A stretch of 33,379 nt of DNA from Chthoniobacterales bacterium (GTDB taxonomy: Bacteria; Verrucomicrobiota; Verrucomicrobiia; Chthoniobacterales; JACTMZ01): assembly GCA_021463515.1 (NCBI GenBank), contig JAJTYZ010000057.1, positions 1-33,379 of the forward strand. The letters run 5' to 3'. Of the stretch, positions 7,693-17,876 are shown in pieces (position 1 is the first letter of the stretch; each line of letters begins with the position of its first letter). The notes under the pieces were generated by a model. That model was not told the DNA's origin, did no database searches, and saw only the letters and a list, made by a program, of their open reading frames with translations. A program made the position numbers and the translations under genes.

Positions 7693-9993
7693 ATGCGCAA
7701 ACTTCTGTCAGCCTGCTTCCTTCTTTGGAGCCTTGCAGCTATTTCTCATGCTCAATTCGGGAGCTTCACGGATACACCGATTGAAATTCAAGCGGATGGT
7801 GAAACGCGCTTTGTGGGCGGGGTGGCGGTGGCGGAGGACAACGTTCAAATTCACTACGCCGGCACGGATATTTATACCGACTATGCCGAATATAATCCCG
7901 AGACACGCGAGGTGCTGTTGCTGGGGAATATCCGTATTTATCACGAAGGGCGCATCCTCACGGGGCAACGAGCGGTGTATAATTTGGAGAGCAAAAAAAT
8001 ACGGGCACTCGACTTTGAAGGCGGGGATCAGATCATTAAATTCAGCACCCTGAGCCTGCAAGCACCCACGCTCAAGGAGTTTCGTCCACGGGCCTTGACC
8101 CTTACCACGAGTGACAGCTCCGAACCGGATTACCGGGTGAAAGCAAAAGCGGCGCGTATTTATCCCGATGATCGGGTGATTCTCTCGAATGCGACGCTTT
8201 ACGTGGGAGAGACGCCGGTGTTTTGGTTTCCTTATTTGTATGCGCCGTTGGGGAAAACGGGATGGAAAATTCAACCCGGTTACAACTCCACGTGGGGTGC
8301 CTTTTTGCTTTTGGGCTATCGGTTTCCGCTGACAAGTAAGACCGATGCGATGGCACGCTTTGACTATCGCAGCGAGCGTGGCGTGGGCGTGGGGATTGAC
8401 CTTTCCGCAAATTACGGACCTAAAAATTTGAGCTCGGGAAACTTTCGTGCCTACTACGCCAACGACACCAATCCCGGCACAAACGACACGGCCTTTGATC
8501 GCTCCGATGTGCCGAGCAGCGATCGCTTCATGGTCAATTTCCAAAATCGCCTCGTGGCTAATGAGGATGTTTATGCCACGACGGATATCAATAGCATCAG
8601 CGATCAATACTTTCTTGAGGATTATTATCCTGGAGAGTTTCTTCGCGACCCGCAGCCAGACAACAACCTCTCGCTCAATTGGCTTACGGAAAGCTTTCAG
8701 TTCAACCTGCTCACGCGATGGCAGATGAACAACTGGCAGGAAGTCACGTCGCGACTACCGGAATTTTCATGGACTGCAAAACAGACACGCTTGTTTGGGT
8801 TGCCGATTTTTTACGATGGCTCCACGCGCCTCGGCTATCTCCGCAAACAATATCCATCCGGCCAACAACCACAGTACATCACACAACTTCAAGAAGCAGT
8901 TTTTCGTCCGGGGCTCATGGATTTAAACACCGGAATCCTCAATGGCTATGACGCCTTCCGTTTTGATACTTTCCATCAATTTTCTTATCCGCGCACATAT
9001 TTCGGATGGCTTTCCTTAATTCCGAAAGCCGGATTTCGCGGCACGTACTATGACCGCACAGGAAACTCCACGCTTGTTTCCCTCGGTGAAAGCACGGGAG
9101 GTGGAACGTTTCGTCCGGTCTTTAACATCGGTCTCGAAGGATCATTTAAACTTTCCGCCGTGTATGAAAAACCTCAGTCGAGATTTTTCGGATTGGATGG
9201 GATCAAACATGTCATCCAGCCATTTTTTAATTACGCCTACGTGAATAATGCTGGCACGGCGGCGAATGAAATCCTGCAGTTTGATCAATTGGTTCCTTCG
9301 ACGATTCTTCCGTCGCTCAATTTCCCGCAATTTACGGCGATTGACAGCCTTGATACCTCCAACATTCTTCGGCTTGGCGTTCGTAATCGTCTGCTTACGC
9401 GTCGCGATAATGACACATTTGAGTGGTTTGCGTGGGAAACATTTGGCGATATCAATTTCGATAATCCTTACCAGCAAGATGCCGGGTCATTATCCAACCT
9501 TTACAACAACATCCTTTTCTCTCCAGTGCCGTGGATGGGTGTGGGCTTAGCAACGCAGGTGCCTCTAACCGAACAAGGCTTCACCGATTTCAACACCTAC
9601 GTAACATGGCAGCCAGCTCGCGATTTTTCCTTCATGGTTTTTCAGCGCTATATCGAGAGCAATCCGTATTTTCAGGATGACAGCATAGCAGGTGCCACAG
9701 CGTATTGGCGCATCAATGACAACTGGGCGGCGAGTGCGGGCGCGACTTACGATTTCACTTACAGCACGACACAAACGCAGCGCTATATGTTACATCGTGA
9801 TTTGAGTTCTTGGCTGCTTTCCGCCGGATTTCTTGTCACCGACAATCGCGCGACTTTTGGAGGAACCACCAGTGGTGATGTGAGCGTCGGTTTCCTCCTC
9901 ATGTTGACGCTTAAAGATGCGCCGCAAATTAATTTGCCCTTGGCGTTCGATGTGCTGGGTGCTCAGCAAAACCAGCAGCAGCGCGGGTATTGA
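7693..9993 (+). CDS. lptD: LPS-assembly protein LptD (OstA domain plus outer-membrane barrel)
   Basis: Signal peptide MRKLLSACFLLWSLAAISHA, OstA-like 'YTDYAEYNPETREVLLLGNIRIYHEG', 'PVFWFPYLYAPLG', barrel-like C-terminus. Confidence 0.88.
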   Translation: MRKLLSACFLLWSLAAISHAQFGSFTDTPIEIQADGETRFVGGVAVAEDNVQIHYAGTDIYTDYAEYNPETREVLLLGNIRIYHEGRILTGQRAVYNLESKKIRALDFEGGDQIIKFSTLSLQAPTLKEFRPRALTLTTSDSSEPDYRVKAKAARIYPDDRVILSNATLYVGETPVFWFPYLYAPLGKTGWKIQPGYNSTWGAFLLLGYRFPLTSKTDAMARFDYRSERGVGVGIDLSANYGPKNLSSGNFRAYYANDTNPGTNDTAFDRSDVPSSDRFMVNFQNRLVANEDVYATTDINSISDQYFLEDYYPGEFLRDPQPDNNLSLNWLTESFQFNLLTRWQMNNWQEVTSRLPEFSWTAKQTRLFGLPIFYDGSTRLGYLRKQYPSGQQPQYITQLQEAVFRPGLMDLNTGILNGYDAFRFDTFHQFSYPRTYFGWLSLIPKAGFRGTYYDRTGNSTLVSLGESTGGGTFRPVFNIGLEGSFKLSAVYEKPQSRFFGLDGIKHVIQPFFNYAYVNNAGTAANEILQFDQLVPSTILPSLNFPQFTAIDSLDTSNILRLGVRNRLLTRRDNDTFEWFAWETFGDINFDNPYQQDAGSLSNLYNNILFSPVPWMGVGLATQVPLTEQGFTDFNTYVTWQPARDFSFMVFQRYIESNPYFQDDSIAGATAYWRINDNWAASAGATYDFTYSTTQTQRYMLHRDLSSWLLSAGFLVTDNRATFGGTTSGDVSVGFLLMLTLKDAPQINLPLAFDVLGAQQNQQQRGY

Positions 9994-10028
9994 GGACGTC
10001 ATAATTTTGGGGACGCACACCATTTTTC

Positions 10029-10838
10029 ATGAACCAAGCACCTGTTGCCGTTTTTGATTCCGGCGTTGGTGGGCTCACGGTGGTTAATGCTCTTCGTCGT
10101 GAACTTCCCGATGAAAATATTCTCTATCTCGGCGATACAGCACGTGTTCCCTATGGCGGAAAAACGCAGCGTACGATTGAGCGTTATAGCGAAGAAATTT
10201 CGCGAATGCTTGTCGGTGAAGGCGCGAAAATGATCGTTGTTGCATGCAACACCGCCTCGGCTTTGGCGTTGCCGCACCTTCGCGAGATTTTGTCCGTGGA
10301 TGTTGAAGGCGTGATTGCACCCGGGGTTCGTGCTGCGCTTGCAACCACGCGCTCAGGGCATATAGCCATTATGGGCACGAAAGCCACCATCGGCAGCGGT
10401 GCTTATGAACGTGCCCTGTGCGAAGCACGCTCGGATATTCAGGTGACGAGCGTCCCTTGTCCGTTGCTGGTACCGCTGATTGAGGAGGGTCTCCTCGAGG
10501 ATGAAGTCACCGACATGGTGCTGTCACGTTACCTTGCGCCTTTGCGGGAAAGTGGAGCGGATACTTTGGTGTTGGGATGTACCCATTATCCCTTGTTGGC
10601 GCGTGCAATTTCTCGCTGCGTAGGAGAAAAGCTGACCTTGGTAGATTCTGCCGCAAACTGCGCTCATGCGGTAGCCGAAACGCTAAATAGAAATGGCCTT
10701 CGTGCTTCATCTTCGCAGAGTGGAAAGTTGCGGCTAGGATTTACCGATCCTCCTGATCGCTTCCTCGAAGTGGCCGGTCGCGTTCTCGGCCTTGATACCA
10801 CGGGCGCGGAACTACGCCATGTTCCTCCGCTGGATTGA
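10029..10838 (+). CDS. murI: Glutamate racemase
   Basis: 'VAVFDSGVGGLTVVNAL', 'VVACNTASALAL', 'LVLGCTHYPLL'. Confidence 0.96.
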   Translation: MNQAPVAVFDSGVGGLTVVNALRRELPDENILYLGDTARVPYGGKTQRTIERYSEEISRMLVGEGAKMIVVACNTASALALPHLREILSVDVEGVIAPGVRAALATTRSGHIAIMGTKATIGSGAYERALCEARSDIQVTSVPCPLLVPLIEEGLLEDEVTDMVLSRYLAPLRESGADTLVLGCTHYPLLARAISRCVGEKLTLVDSAANCAHAVAETLNRNGLRASSSQSGKLRLGFTDPPDRFLEVAGRVLGLDTTGAELRHVPPLD

Positions 10839-10854
10839 AGTGGTGCGATACTGC

Positions 10855-11394
10855 TTAGGCAGCCGCTGTGGCTTCGTGTAGAGGCTGCGACGCTTCCAAC
10901 TTTCCGCCAAACTTTGTGTAAAGAAATTTGGAGGACACGGTGTTCGGACGCGCAAAGCCCAAGGCTTCTTTGGTGCCGTGTTGGCGGAGAGTCTCGAGAG
11001 TGGCACCGAGTAATGCTGCACCAATGCCTCGATTGCGGTATTCGCTGAGGACGCACGGGCCACTCACTAAATGCACGCCCTTATCTTCGGGACACACGAC
11101 GTATGCTGAAGCCGCAATCACGCGGTTGCCGTGTTGAACGAAAAGACAAAAGGTGTCATCGCCAAACACCTTTTTCACATGAGGCAACACAACTTCTTCA
11201 ATATGGTGAGCGCACCCGCTCCAATCCGGATCAAGTTCGTAGCTGGAGCGAATAACGCGAAGTGCCGTGTTGAGATCTGATTTATCGGCGGCGCGAATGA
11301 GGAAGGGCTTGGCAATAGCACTGATTTCCGAGGGAAGCCCGGAAAGATTCCAGCGGAAAAGGCAGAGTTTGGTTGGCTTTGATTTAAAGGCCAT
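10855..11394 (-). CDS. GNAT-family N-acetyltransferase
   Basis: 'HLVSGPCVLSEYRNRGIGAALLGATLETLRQHG' acetyl-CoA binding motif. Confidence 0.88.
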   Translation of the reverse strand: MAFKSKPTKLCLFRWNLSGLPSEISAIAKPFLIRAADKSDLNTALRVIRSSYELDPDWSGCAHHIEEVVLPHVKKVFGDDTFCLFVQHGNRVIAASAYVVCPEDKGVHLVSGPCVLSEYRNRGIGAALLGATLETLRQHGTKEALGFARPNTVSSKFLYTKFGGKLEASQPLHEATAAA

Positions 11395-11417
11395 GAGTAA
11401 TGAGCGCGAACTAGAAA

Positions 11418-11564
11418 TTAAGAATCAGTTTTGTCGTTGCGAGAGATCCACCAGATGGTTCCCAGAACCGCTGACACCACAACCGCTAGTGATCCAAATC
11501 CCAACATAAAGCGATAAATTGTATTTTGGCGGGTAGAAAAGTCAAACCGATTTCGAGATTCCAA
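11418..11564 (-). CDS. Small single-pass membrane protein (about 48 aa)
   Basis: Manual minus-strand translation LESRNRFDFSTRQNTIYRFMLGFGSLAVVVSAVLGTIWWISRNDKTDS* from a TTG. It fills the NUDIX-GNAT gap and overlaps the NUDIX stop. Confidence 0.5.
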   Translation of the reverse strand: MESRNRFDFSTRQNTIYRFMLGFGSLAVVVSAVLGTIWWISRNDKTDS

Positions 11565-12027
11565 AAAAATCTCTCAATACCTCACGATAAACTCCCTGCT
11601 TCATAGGTGGCGCAAGATATACGGGAAAATCTTTCACGGCAACCCAGCGCAATGCCACAAACTCGCCACAGCTTTGGTGTAAATCGAGTACAGGCAGACC
11701 TTTCTCTCGAAGGCGACAAAGAAAGTAAGTCTGCTCCTGCCCGTAAAATCCACGTGCATCTTTTCCTTTGGGGAAATCGTAACGATAAGGTCCACGTTGT
11801 TCGATGATTTCATAAAACGAAGAGGCCAGCGCAATTTCCTCCAAGACCTCTCGCCTCACGGCATCCTCCAAGCACTCGCTACGATCCACGCCGCCTTGGG
11901 GAAATTGCCAGTTTTCCCGATAATCCGACCGCTGCCCAATGAGCACCAGTCCGTCATGATTTTGCAAAATCGCAGCCACATTGGGGCGATAGCTTTTCTT
12001 CATGAGGGGAGTGTGAAGACGCTCCAT
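11542..12027 (-). CDS. rppH: NUDIX hydrolase, RppH-like RNA pyrophosphohydrolase
   Basis: 'YRPNVAAILQNHDGLVLIGQRSDYRENWQFPQGGVDRSECLEDAVRREVLEEI' NUDIX box in RppH context. Start uncertain (12126, 12027 or 12003). Confidence 0.82.
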   Translation of the reverse strand: MERLHTPLMKKSYRPNVAAILQNHDGLVLIGQRSDYRENWQFPQGGVDRSECLEDAVRREVLEEIALASSFYEIIEQRGPYRYDFPKGKDARGFYGQEQTYFLCRLREKGLPVLDLHQSCGEFVALRWVAVKDFPVYLAPPMKQGVYREVLRDFFGISKSV

Positions 12028-12113
12028 TCCTGCCGCAAGCACGGAGGCCGTAGCATAGTGGGTAGCTTCGCCCCGTTCTTGTCGCATGAGATGCGAATGA
12101 TAAAAGGGAGTTT

Positions 12114-12908
12114 GTGCGGAAGGCATTTTTATTCAGGGTTGTGATGGTAACCACTTTACTGTGCAAAGGCGTCGCCGTTGCCGCAGAGGTGCCGCAACGC
12201 GTCGTGAGCCTTGCGCCTAATCTTACGGGGATGGTGACAGCTCTTGGTGCGGGAAATCGTCTCGTGGGAGTGACGCCATTTTGTCAGGCACCTGCAAATA
12301 TTATTCGTGTAACGGGTGGCATTCAGGCAGAAGCGGAGACAGTGCTGGCTTTGGCACCGGATTTGGTTTTGGTCACGCCATTGACTTCGATGGCAACGCG
12401 ATGGCAGATGGCCCACTTGGGATTGCGTGTTGAAGTTGTGGACATTCAATCCTTGGAAGATATTCGGCGGGCCATGCTGCAATTGGCGCATTGGTTGGGT
12501 GTTGCTGAACCCGCGTTGCCACGTTCTCATGCTTATCCTTCGGTTGGCACCGGCGTGTTGTTGTTTGGCGCGGATACGGGTTACAGCGCGGGGCGGGGAA
12601 CTCATGCGAATGAAATTTTACGTGAGGCAGGGATTTCCAATATCGCGGCAGAGCTTGGTACGCCGTGGCCCATGCTTAATGAGGAGTTTATTTTATCTCG
12701 GGAGCCTGACTGGATTCTGGTGGCAGATTTTGGAAATGCGTCCACCGAAAAAGTTCTCACCATATTGCGCACGCATCCGATTCGACGTTATTTACGAGCG
12801 GTTCGCGAAGGGCGGGTCATTACGGTTCCAGCCTCGGTGTTTTCGGTACCCGGCCCTGCGGCATTGGAAGCGGCACAATCCTTGCACAAAGCCATTTCCA
12901 CTCGATGA
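12114..12908 (+). CDS. Periplasmic substrate-binding protein, BtuF-like (cobalamin/iron-siderophore)
   Basis: Signal sequence, then 'QRVVSLAPNLTGMVTALGAGNRLVGVTPFC...ALAPDLVLV'. Confidence 0.85.
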   Translation: MRKAFLFRVVMVTTLLCKGVAVAAEVPQRVVSLAPNLTGMVTALGAGNRLVGVTPFCQAPANIIRVTGGIQAEAETVLALAPDLVLVTPLTSMATRWQMAHLGLRVEVVDIQSLEDIRRAMLQLAHWLGVAEPALPRSHAYPSVGTGVLLFGADTGYSAGRGTHANEILREAGISNIAAELGTPWPMLNEEFILSREPDWILVADFGNASTEKVLTILRTHPIRRYLRAVREGRVITVPASVFSVPGPAALEAAQSLHKAISTR

Positions 12909-13690
12909 AAAACATCGCCGTAAAAGCATTCAAACTATGCGCCGGTTACGAGCGAGAAGATGTTCTGCGATCTGTAAGTTTTGAGCTTCACACCGGGGAA
13001 GTTTTGGGGGTTGTGGGGCCCAATGGGAGCGGCAAGAGCACCTTGCTTCGCGCTCTTACCGGATTGCTTCCTTTGCGCTCGGGAAAAGTGCAAATGCAAG
13101 GACGCGCTCTTCCTTCTCTCAGTGCCAAAGAGCGAGCGCGCCTTTGCGCCGTGCAACCACAAATTGAAATGCCTCTTTTCGATTACAGCGTTCGTGATTT
13201 TGTTTTACTGGGACGTCATCCTCATCGTGCGCTCCTTGGTGCCGCGCATCCCACCGATCACGAGGCTGCAGAACGTGCGCTACGGCGCGCCGGGATGAGC
13301 GAGATGTCAGAACGTAGCATCCGCGCCTTAAGCACGGGGGAATGGCAACGCGCCTTACTTGCGCGGGCTTTAGCGCAAGAAACGCCTTTGCTCTTTCTCG
13401 ACGAACCAGCAGCGCACCTCGATCCCGGGCATCGTTACGCGATCCATCTGCTCCTGCGTCAACTTGCCCATAAAGAAAATCGTGCAGTGCTTTGCATTTC
13501 TCATGATTTAAATCTTGCGGCGGAGTTTTGCGACCGTCTGATGCTCCTTCGCGCCGGATCGGTTTTAGCACTTGGAACGCCCGAGGAAGTTTTGCAGGAA
13601 AAAATTTTGCAGGAACTTTTTGGCTGCGCGGCATTGCGTGTAGCAATCAATCCGCACACCGGACGACCGGGAACCGTTTTTGCATCATGA
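12905..13690 (+). CDS. ABC transporter ATP-binding protein (BtuD/FecE type)
   Basis: Walker A 'GPNGSGKST', signature 'LSTGEWQRALLARAL', Walker B 'LLFLDEP'. Confidence 0.93.
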   Translation: MKNIAVKAFKLCAGYEREDVLRSVSFELHTGEVLGVVGPNGSGKSTLLRALTGLLPLRSGKVQMQGRALPSLSAKERARLCAVQPQIEMPLFDYSVRDFVLLGRHPHRALLGAAHPTDHEAAERALRRAGMSEMSERSIRALSTGEWQRALLARALAQETPLLFLDEPAAHLDPGHRYAIHLLLRQLAHKENRAVLCISHDLNLAAEFCDRLMLLRAGSVLALGTPEEVLQEKILQELFGCAALRVAINPHTGRPGTVFAS

Positions 13691-14667
13691 GCACCCTCGC
13701 ACGCTTAATTTTATTGGGAGTACTCACTTTGGCGCTCCTCATTATTGCCGTCTGCGTGGGGCCGACATCCTTATTGAATTTTTCCTCGCTATGGCACTTG
13801 CTGCGTGAAGGAGCCTCAACGCCGGAACTTCAACGCGCCTCATTGGTGCTTTGGGAACTACGTTTGCCACGCGTGTTTCTTGCGGCGGGAGTGGGGGCGA
13901 ATCTCGCGCTCGGCGGATTACTTTTGCAGGCGATTTTTCGCAATCCGCTTGCAGAGCCATATCTGCTTGGCCTTTCGTCCGGTGGCGCATTAGCCGCAGT
14001 ATTAGCGTTGGCGGCGGGAATGACTTCCGTAACGTGGCCTGCTTTGGGCGGAAGCCTTGCCGTGGCATTGCTTGTCCTTCTTCTCTGCCGTCATCGAGTG
14101 GCATCCGATCTTCCCTCGTTGTTGTTGGCGGGTGTGGCACTTGGCGCGTTGGCACAGGCTTTCACCACGGCGACTATTCTACGTTTTAATCCGGAAGCTC
14201 TACGTGGGATTCTTTTTTGGCTCATGGGGAGTTTTGCAAATCAAGGTTGGTCGGCTGTTGCACTCGTGCTCCCTACAGCTGTGATAGGATTTATTTTTAC
14301 GCTGTTTTTGCATCGCCCTTTGGACTTGTTGGCCATCGGAGGCGAGAGCGCCCATCACCTCGGCGTCCCCACTCATGCCGTGCAAATTATGGGCATTGCT
14401 CTTGCTGCCGCCTTGGCAGCAGTGACGGTAGCCGTTTGTGGAACGATTGGATTTGTCGGTCTTATGGCACCGCATCTTGCACGCCGCGTTGCAGGTGCGC
14501 CCCATGCGGTGTCTGTACCTGCAAGTCTCCTCCTTGGCGTGATGCTTACCGTAGGCTCCGATCTCGTCGCTCGCACTCTGCTTGTTGGTACAGAACTTCC
14601 CGTGGGCGTCGTTACGGGTGCCCTTGGGTGCATGTTTTTCCTCGCTCTCCTACGGCAAAAGCGATGA
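13687..14667 (+). CDS. FecCD/BtuC-family ABC permease
   Basis: 'LRLPRVFLAAGVGANLALGGLLLQAIFRNPLAEPYLLGLSSGGAL', 'GTIGFVGLMAPHLAR'. Start overlaps the ATPase stop. Confidence 0.93.
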   Translation: MSTLARLILLGVLTLALLIIAVCVGPTSLLNFSSLWHLLREGASTPELQRASLVLWELRLPRVFLAAGVGANLALGGLLLQAIFRNPLAEPYLLGLSSGGALAAVLALAAGMTSVTWPALGGSLAVALLVLLLCRHRVASDLPSLLLAGVALGALAQAFTTATILRFNPEALRGILFWLMGSFANQGWSAVALVLPTAVIGFIFTLFLHRPLDLLAIGGESAHHLGVPTHAVQIMGIALAAALAAVTVAVCGTIGFVGLMAPHLARRVAGAPHAVSVPASLLLGVMLTVGSDLVARTLLVGTELPVGVVTGALGCMFFLALLRQKR

Positions 14668-14677
14668 CCATGGGCGC

Positions 14678-15091
14678 ATGGTAAAAGTTTCCATACGTTA
14701 CGATGGCGCTTTGCGTTGTACGGCGCAGCATGAGCCTTCAGGATCAAAGTTAAGCACCGATGCCCCGGTGGATAATCATGGCAAAGGAGAACTATTTTCT
14801 CCCACAGACCTCGTAGGAACAGCTCTTGGCTCGTGCATGGCGACGGTAATGGGCATTGTTGCAGACCATCACGCGGTGGATTTGAGTGGGATGAAAATTG
14901 AAATCACGAAGGAAATGTCCGACAACGCGCCACGCCGTATTGCGCGACTCGCCGCAGATGTTCACATCCCGCTCGCCTCGGACCATCCGCAGCGAGCATC
15001 CTTGGAACGAGCCGCCCTTACATGCCCCGTCCTGCGTAGTTTAAATCCGAGCATTGAAACACCTGTGGAGTTCCATTGGAGGCATGAGTAA
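14678..15091 (+). CDS. OsmC-family protein
   Basis: '[26 protein letters not shown]' and '[20 protein letters not shown]'. Confidence 0.88.
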   Translation: MVKVSIRYDGALRCTAQHEPSGSKLSTDAPVDNHGKGELFSPTDLVGTALGSCMATVMGIVADHHAVDLSGMKIEITKEMSDNAPRRIARLAADVHIPLASDHPQRASLERAALTCPVLRSLNPSIETPVEFHWRHE

Positions 15092-15120
15092 ACTCACGGA
15101 ACTTTTGCCTCATTTTTTCT

Positions 15121-15999
15121 ATGCACAATAACACCCTTAAAATCGGTTTGCCCTCCGGCAGCCTCATGGAGCAAACCCTGACATTATTTGCCAAGGCAGG
15201 TTTCCATGTGACAGGAGCGCGTCGTTCTTATCGCCCTACGGTAGATGATCCAGAGTTGATCGTTCATTTGCTGCGTGCGCAGGAGATCAGCCGCTATGTG
15301 GAGCAGGGGTTTCTTGATTGCGGAATTACCGGGCGCGATTGGGTGGCGGAAAACGGTTCGGATGTGGCCTCGCTTTGTGATCTTCCGTATAGCAAAGCTA
15401 CTTCGTCGCCCACGCGTTGGGTGGTTGTGGTGCCGGAAGATTCCCCAATCCGCACTGTGGAGGATCTCGCCGGCAAACGTGTGGCCACGGAGGCTGTGGG
15501 GCTGACACGAGAGTTTTTTCGTCGGCGCGGCGTGGAGACCGAAGTGGAATTTAGCTGGGGTGCAACGGAGGTTAAAGTTCCCGATTTGGTAGATGCCATC
15601 GTAGATATCACCGAGACAGGCTCCTCACTTAAAGCCAACAAACTCCGCATTCTCGAAACCATCATGGAGTCTTATCCGGTGTTCATTTCCAATCGCGAGG
15701 CGTACTCCGACGAATGGAAACGTGGGAAGATGGACCGCGTGTTGCTGTTGCTTCAAGGGGCGTTGGCGGCACGCGATAAGGTCGGACTAAAAATGAATCT
15801 TCCCGAAGCTCACATTGAGAATTTGCTTGAGCAATTGCCCTCTCTTCGGAATCCTACGATTTCACCTTTGGCTCACGATGGCTGGGTTGCTATCGAAACA
15901 GTCATCGATGAGAAGGTTGTCCGCGAAATTATCCCGAAGCTTAAAGCACTCGGGGCCGAGGGCATCATAGAGTATCCTCTAAACAAACTGGTTTATTAA
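15121..15999 (+). CDS. hisG: ATP phosphoribosyltransferase (long form)
   Basis: '[23 protein letters not shown]', '[24 protein letters not shown]', C-terminal regulatory domain '[38 protein letters not shown]'. Confidence 0.95.
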   Translation: MHNNTLKIGLPSGSLMEQTLTLFAKAGFHVTGARRSYRPTVDDPELIVHLLRAQEISRYVEQGFLDCGITGRDWVAENGSDVASLCDLPYSKATSSPTRWVVVVPEDSPIRTVEDLAGKRVATEAVGLTREFFRRRGVETEVEFSWGATEVKVPDLVDAIVDITETGSSLKANKLRILETIMESYPVFISNREAYSDEWKRGKMDRVLLLLQGALAARDKVGLKMNLPEAHIENLLEQLPSLRNPTISPLAHDGWVAIETVIDEKVVREIIPKLKALGAEGIIEYPLNKLVY

Positions 16000-16007
16000 C
16001 GTACAGC

Positions 16008-16112
16008 ATGGGTTCGATTAAAAAACGGCGGAAGGCGAAAATCGCCAAGCACAAGCGTCGCAAGCGCATGAAGCTTAATCGCCACAAGAAGCGTTTGCGC
16101 TACAAGAGCTAG
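16008..16112 (+). CDS. AURKAIP1/COX24-domain (mS38-like) small ribosomal-type protein, 34 aa
   Basis: Manual translation MGSIKKRRKAKIAKHKRRKRMKLNRHKKRLRYKS*. Short and extremely basic with the 'KKRR..I.KHKRRKR...NRHKK' pattern. Too short for the ORF track. Confidence 0.82.
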   Translation: MGSIKKRRKAKIAKHKRRKRMKLNRHKKRLRYKS

Positions 16113-16128
16113 GGGCTATTGTAAGCCC

Positions 16129-17862
16129 ATGTTCGTGCGTCTCCGGTTGCGTTTTGTCGCCGCCCGATTCGCGCTTGCGTGCGCCTTCATTATTCCCGCA
16201 CCGCAGGCGTACGCTCTGGCGTGCGATGCCGGATTGCCTGCCGATCCCGTCAGGCGAACGACGAGCGTACTGACATCCGCCGCCGACCGTCGTGTCGAAG
16301 CGATGGCGCATGTCGCTGCGGGTTCGCTTGCGGAAGATGATGGGCCGGATGATGCGCTGCTTCATTATCAACGTGCCCTCGATCTCGATCCCTCGAACGC
16401 GCCTCTTGCGCGGCAGGTGGCGGGTATTCTCCTGCGCCGAGGCGAAGCACCCGAGGCATTGTCGGTGTTGAAAGATGCTTACAAGCACAATCCAAATTCC
16501 GGAGAATTAGCCCTCCAAATAGCCGGGGTTTACGTGGTGAGTTTGCGAAAATTTGATTTGGCAGCGCGTTATGCCACGCAAGCTCTCAAGTTGGCACCCG
16601 ATCTCATCGAGACATATCAGCTGCTTTATACCATTCGACGGGCAACCGGCCAGTTGGCGGATGCCGAGGCATTATTGCGCCAGGCGGCTGCGAGGCCCAC
16701 GAAGCAGGCGAAGTTTTGGGCGGGATTGGGAGATCTCTATTTGCGGCAAGTTCTCGCTGCAGAGGATGCCGATATTAAACACGCCACCGATGTAGCGCTG
16801 ACACATTACCGACATGCGGTGAAGTTAGCCCAACAGGATGCGGCGGTGTTATTGCGTGCGCTGAATTTCTTTTCGTCCTCCGGATACTTTGAGGATGCCA
16901 TTTCCTGCGCGCGTCGCCTCTTGGTTTTGGATCCCTCGGATACCGTTTCGCGGGAGAAATTGGCATTAGCCTTAGCATCGCTTAAATACGATGACGAAGC
17001 TTACAAGGAGCTAGAGATCGTGGTGGCAGAAAATCCTGCCAGCTTAGCGGCCTATCGTATGCAGGGAGAAATTCTTTTGCGCCGTGGAGATAATGCCGGA
17101 GCGGCGGACAAATTTGAAAAGGCACTCGTTTTGCACGATGAAGACCCGCGGCTTTATCTCGAATTGGTAGATTTGTGTCTTAAAAGCGGCGACATCGCCC
17201 GTGCCACGCGATGGCTCGGCGAAGCGCGGATGAAATTTAATCGCCTCCCGCAAATGCCCTATTACGAAGGGCAATTGCTTGGTCAACTCCAACGCTGGCG
17301 GGAGGCTCTCCATGCCTTTAACCTGGCCGCCGACCTTGCCGCGAAATATCAGCCATCATTCCTTACGCCGGAGTTTCATTTTCAGCATGGCATGATGGCC
17401 GAGCGGGCGGGTGATCACGCGGAAGCTGCTCGCTATCTGCAGGCGTGTCTTGCTCTTGATCCGAATTATACCGAAGCTCTCAATTACCTTGGATACATGT
17501 GGGCGGAGCGCGGAGAAAACCTTGCTTTGGCGGAGGAATACATTCGCCGCGCCTTGCAAAACGATCCCAGCAATCCCGCATTTCTCGATAGCCTTGGTTG
17601 GGTGTTGCATCAACAAGGGCGTTATCTCGAAGCACTCCCGCTGCTGGAGCAAGCGGCGCGGGCGCTTATGCAACCGGATGCCACCATCGAAGAACATCTT
17701 GGGGATGTGCTGGAAAAACTCGGGCGCAAACAAGAAGCACTCAAAGCTTGGGAACGCGCCTCAACACTCGAAGGCGCTTCACCAAGATTACCAGCAAAAC
17801 TTCAGTCCGTCAGTCGCAGTCTCGCTTCTTCATCCACCGAAGAAAAAGCCGTGAAGCCCTAG
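16129..17862 (+). CDS. Tetratricopeptide-repeat protein (probably exported)
   Basis: Repeated TPR signatures, e.g. 'YLQACLALDPNYTEALNYLGYMWAERG', 'ALQNDPSNPAFLDSLGWVLHQQGRYLEALPLLEQA'. N-terminal signal-like segment. Confidence 0.92.
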   Translation: MFVRLRLRFVAARFALACAFIIPAPQAYALACDAGLPADPVRRTTSVLTSAADRRVEAMAHVAAGSLAEDDGPDDALLHYQRALDLDPSNAPLARQVAGILLRRGEAPEALSVLKDAYKHNPNSGELALQIAGVYVVSLRKFDLAARYATQALKLAPDLIETYQLLYTIRRATGQLADAEALLRQAAARPTKQAKFWAGLGDLYLRQVLAAEDADIKHATDVALTHYRHAVKLAQQDAAVLLRALNFFSSSGYFEDAISCARRLLVLDPSDTVSREKLALALASLKYDDEAYKELEIVVAENPASLAAYRMQGEILLRRGDNAGAADKFEKALVLHDEDPRLYLELVDLCLKSGDIARATRWLGEARMKFNRLPQMPYYEGQLLGQLQRWREALHAFNLAADLAAKYQPSFLTPEFHFQHGMMAERAGDHAEAARYLQACLALDPNYTEALNYLGYMWAERGENLALAEEYIRRALQNDPSNPAFLDSLGWVLHQQGRYLEALPLLEQAARALMQPDATIEEHLGDVLEKLGRKQEALKAWERASTLEGASPRLPAKLQSVSRSLASSSTEEKAVKP

Positions 17863-17876
17863 CCCCCAAGTTGCAC

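Noticed and set aside
7708-8607. 299-aa minus-strand ORF opposite lptD
   Set aside because: Antisense to a well-supported lptD frame; composition typical of a mirrored coding strand.
12427-12984. 185-aa plus-strand ORF overlapping btuF/btuD
   Set aside because: Out of frame with two recognised genes; no family resemblance.
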